Source: Parachlorella kessleri (Eukaryota > Chlorophyta > Trebouxiophyceae > Chlorellales > Chlorellaceae). Taken from it: a stretch of DNA of 21,066 bases. The position numbers and the translations under genes are program-made. Position 1 is the stretch's first letter. Every line of letters begins with the position of its first letter. Of this stretch, positions 19,701-21,066 are shown in pieces. The stretch spans positions 1 to 21,066 of the forward strand of contig BBXU01002778.1 in the NCBI GenBank assembly GCA_001598975.1, read 5' to 3'. The notes beneath the pieces are model-generated. The model had not been told where the DNA came from. It did no database searches and saw only the letters and a program-made list of their open reading frames with translations.

Positions 19701-20903
19701 TTGAGGTTTCGTGAGGGTTTGTGTACTTGCCATCCTCCTTCTCAGCCATGCTGACTGTAACTGACTGGGCGCAGGCGGGCGGCCAGCAGGTTGGTGGGGT
19801 CAACTTGGGAGGCTTAGGGCATATTTTGTAGCGTTTGAAACCTTACCTTGCAAACTCACCCAAATGCACAGATGATTGCACCTGTGCAAGCGAGTGCGGG
19901 ACTACCTGCACTGGTGCACTCAGTCGGCTGGGTAACTGGTTGTACGTCCTTCAATCACAGGAGCCTGCTGCAATAGGGCTAGTGAGGGCCCAGGCCTGCT
20001 GACTTCACAGCAAAACACCGCAGACAAACCCTGACAAGGAGAGGCCTCTCCTGTGCCTCTACAAGCCAGGTGTTCAACTCGGCTTGGATCAAAAGCAGCC
20101 AGGAATAAACCTCAACAAGGCGCCAAGTCGAGGTAGCGCACACTGCACAGGAGTGCACGAGCTGAACCTGTGATGGGCCTAGAATTGGGCCGAAACCTCC
20201 AGATACGTTCCTAACCAAGCTGTAGTGTGTGCTGGAGTCTTCATAGCTCACCACCGCTGAGGATCAGCCTGCAACCTACTCAATTTATTCACTCAAGGTA
20301 GCCAAGTGGCTAGATATTAGAAAAAGGCAGGAAAGACTGGGGAAGTCAGATGCGGTACTTGATCTCTTACTGTCTCTCCAGGGTGTTCAATGACCGCAAG
20401 CCATCCTTGCTACACCAGCTGTATGGGAACTGGCCATGCCCCTCAAGCCGCCTCCTGCGCTTCCTCATGGATCCTGCACCTAGTACAAAGAAATAGTGGC
20501 TACCCCAGGAAGCTCCACATGTAGTACAGCCATGGACAACAGCGATATAATGCGAAGCAAAGGAGACGGGCATTTGCGGCACCCAAAGCATCTGTCTACA
20601 AGGCATAGCAAGGCTCAACCCCAAACAAGCAGATGCCTACTCTGGCACTGCCACCTGTTGGCCCCTCATATTGGGGATTGAGGCAGCATGGCTGGCTGGC
20701 AATATGCTGCGAATCAACAAGAGCTAATCGGGCACATTCTGCCAGATGCAGTGCAGTAGACTTCGACGTCATGCGGTCTTGACCACTCATACTTGCAGTA
20801 TCAAACTCACAAGTCCATCTCATCATCCAGGTTTACATTCTGAAGGGGCTGCTGGGCGCGCACCCTCCACAGCTCCTCCTTGTCCACCGCTTCAGGGTCG
20901 TCA
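16755..20903 (-). CDS. Unrecognised acidic repeat-module protein, 3' end (5' end beyond window)
   Basis: I do not recognise the family. Six exons fit in phase: 20811-20903, 18636-18695, 17979-18063, 17606-17622, 17194-17284 and 16755-16883 (TGA at 16755-16757), together 158 aa. They encode diverged copies of one module: SDDPEAVDKEELW ending NVNLDDEMDL; MRQSKIADPLAADIDVEMDM; DEGPEMAVAEGLP ending DPLGRPVDL; EYELDRDDPECVSVEELHNP ending EALGRPVDL; EFELDHDDPECVDLEDLHNP ending RPVNLDDEMDL. Consensus: ELD-x-DDPE, then (E/D)LHNPK, an Ala-rich helix-like stretch, LGRPV(D/N)L and sometimes DDEMDL. The acidic character and short repeated motifs suggest a scaffold or binding-peptide array rather than an enzyme (inference). 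Donors are GTGAGT, GTGAGA, GTAAGT or GTAGGC, and acceptors end CAG. Evidence is the repeat similarity and phase agreement; the first exon begins with one base completing a codon from an exon outside the window. Exons in the 2.1-kb intron could have been missed. Confidence 0.62.
17606..17622 (-). other. 17-nt microexon of the repeat-module gene
   Basis: GAGTATGAGCTGGACAG, flanked by TGTGCAG and GTAGGC, encodes EYELD plus two bases. It is completed by the G that opens exon 17194-17284, giving EYELDRDDPECV. The last repeat has the same peptide (EFELDHDDPECV) in one uninterrupted exon, which is the main evidence that this tiny exon is used. Confidence 0.6.
18696..20810 (-). other. Long 2.1-kb intron or unresolved interval in the repeat-module gene
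   Basis: The donor after 20811 (GTGAGT) and the acceptor before 18695 (TACGCAG) are phase-compatible, but the gap is several times longer than the other introns in the window. No further module copy was found on the minus strand and no gene on the plus strand. One alternative exon, at 20371-20473, is listed separately. Confidence 0.4.
20371..20473 (-). other. Candidate alternative first exon with basic start (MRKRRRRLEG)
   Basis: Acceptor TGCAG before 20473 and donor GTAAGA at 20370. An ATG at 20468-20466 opens 32 codons beginning with a strongly basic, NLS-like run. The exon ends in phase 2, exactly what exon 18636-18695 needs, giving LERQMRQSKIADP across the join. It does not fit in phase after exon 20811-20903, so it would serve as an alternative transcript start, or it is chance. 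Confidence 0.25.
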
Positions 20904-20984
20904 CTGCACAAAGGATGCACCCAGGCAATGACGCCACGGCTTGTACAAACCGTGCTAAGAGAGGGGGACACTGTAGTGGCGGTG

Positions 20985-21066
20985 GGGTGTGTGTGTGCGT
21001 GCGTGTGTGTGTGTGCGTGTGTGTGTGTGTGTGTGTGTGCGTGTGTGTGTGTGCGTGTGGGTGGGT
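20985..21066. repeat. (TG)n microsatellite with GTGCGT interruptions
   Basis: From about 20985 to the window edge the plus strand is an imperfect TG dinucleotide tract with regular CG interruptions and a GTGGGTGGGT end. It lies just upstream (on the minus strand) of module exon 20811-20903, so it is probably within an intron of that gene. Confidence 0.9.

Noticed and set aside
19979..20254. 91-codon minus-strand ORF inside the long intron (AELNTWLVEAQERPLLVRV)
   Set aside because: No similarity to the module and no acceptor and donor pair in the required phase.

Overview
The window looks like nuclear DNA from a green alga, most likely a core chlorophyte related to Chlamydomonas. The genes are broken up by many short introns. 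Splice donors are often GTGAGT or GTGCG-type. TGTAA, the usual chlorophyte poly(A) signal, follows several stop codons. Coding DNA is GC-rich with Gln/Ala-rich low-complexity tracts, and the first gene carries a C-terminal block known from plant YAK1 kinases. Most exons are too short to appear as open reading frames. I rebuilt the gene models by hand from splice sites, reading phase and recalled family sequences, with no alignment or transcript data.

Layout. (1) Positions 1-6312, minus strand: a YAK1-type DYRK kinase in 11 exons, with complete N-terminus and kinase domain; its Gln/Ala-rich tail runs off the left edge. (2) 7124-9988, minus: a complete 8-exon NAPE-PLD-type metallo-beta-lactamase-fold phospholipase (403 aa) with a transit-peptide-like N-terminus. 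(3) 10637-12293, plus: a complete 5-exon tetraspanin-like protein (258 aa), divergent from gene 2 across about 650 bp. (4) 13131-14664, minus: the first two exons of a peroxisomal beta-oxidation multifunctional protein (MFP2/AIM1 type), followed after about 420 bp by the last two exons of a PP2C phosphatase; the 3' part of the first and the 5' part of the second are absent. (5) 16755-20903 and beyond the right edge, minus: the 3' end of an unrecognised acidic protein built from diverged repeats of one exon-encoded module, including a 17-nt microexon and a stop codon that lies inside a perfect splice-donor sequence.

Functional links are loose. The YAK1 orthologue of Chlamydomonas (TAR1) influences triacylglycerol accumulation under starvation, NAPE-PLD acts on membrane phospholipids, and MFP2 is a fatty-acid beta-oxidation enzyme, but nothing in the sequence shows co-regulation. 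The items most worth a second look are the MFP2/PP2C junction and the repeat-module gene. I see no tRNA, rRNA, CRISPR array or intact transposon.
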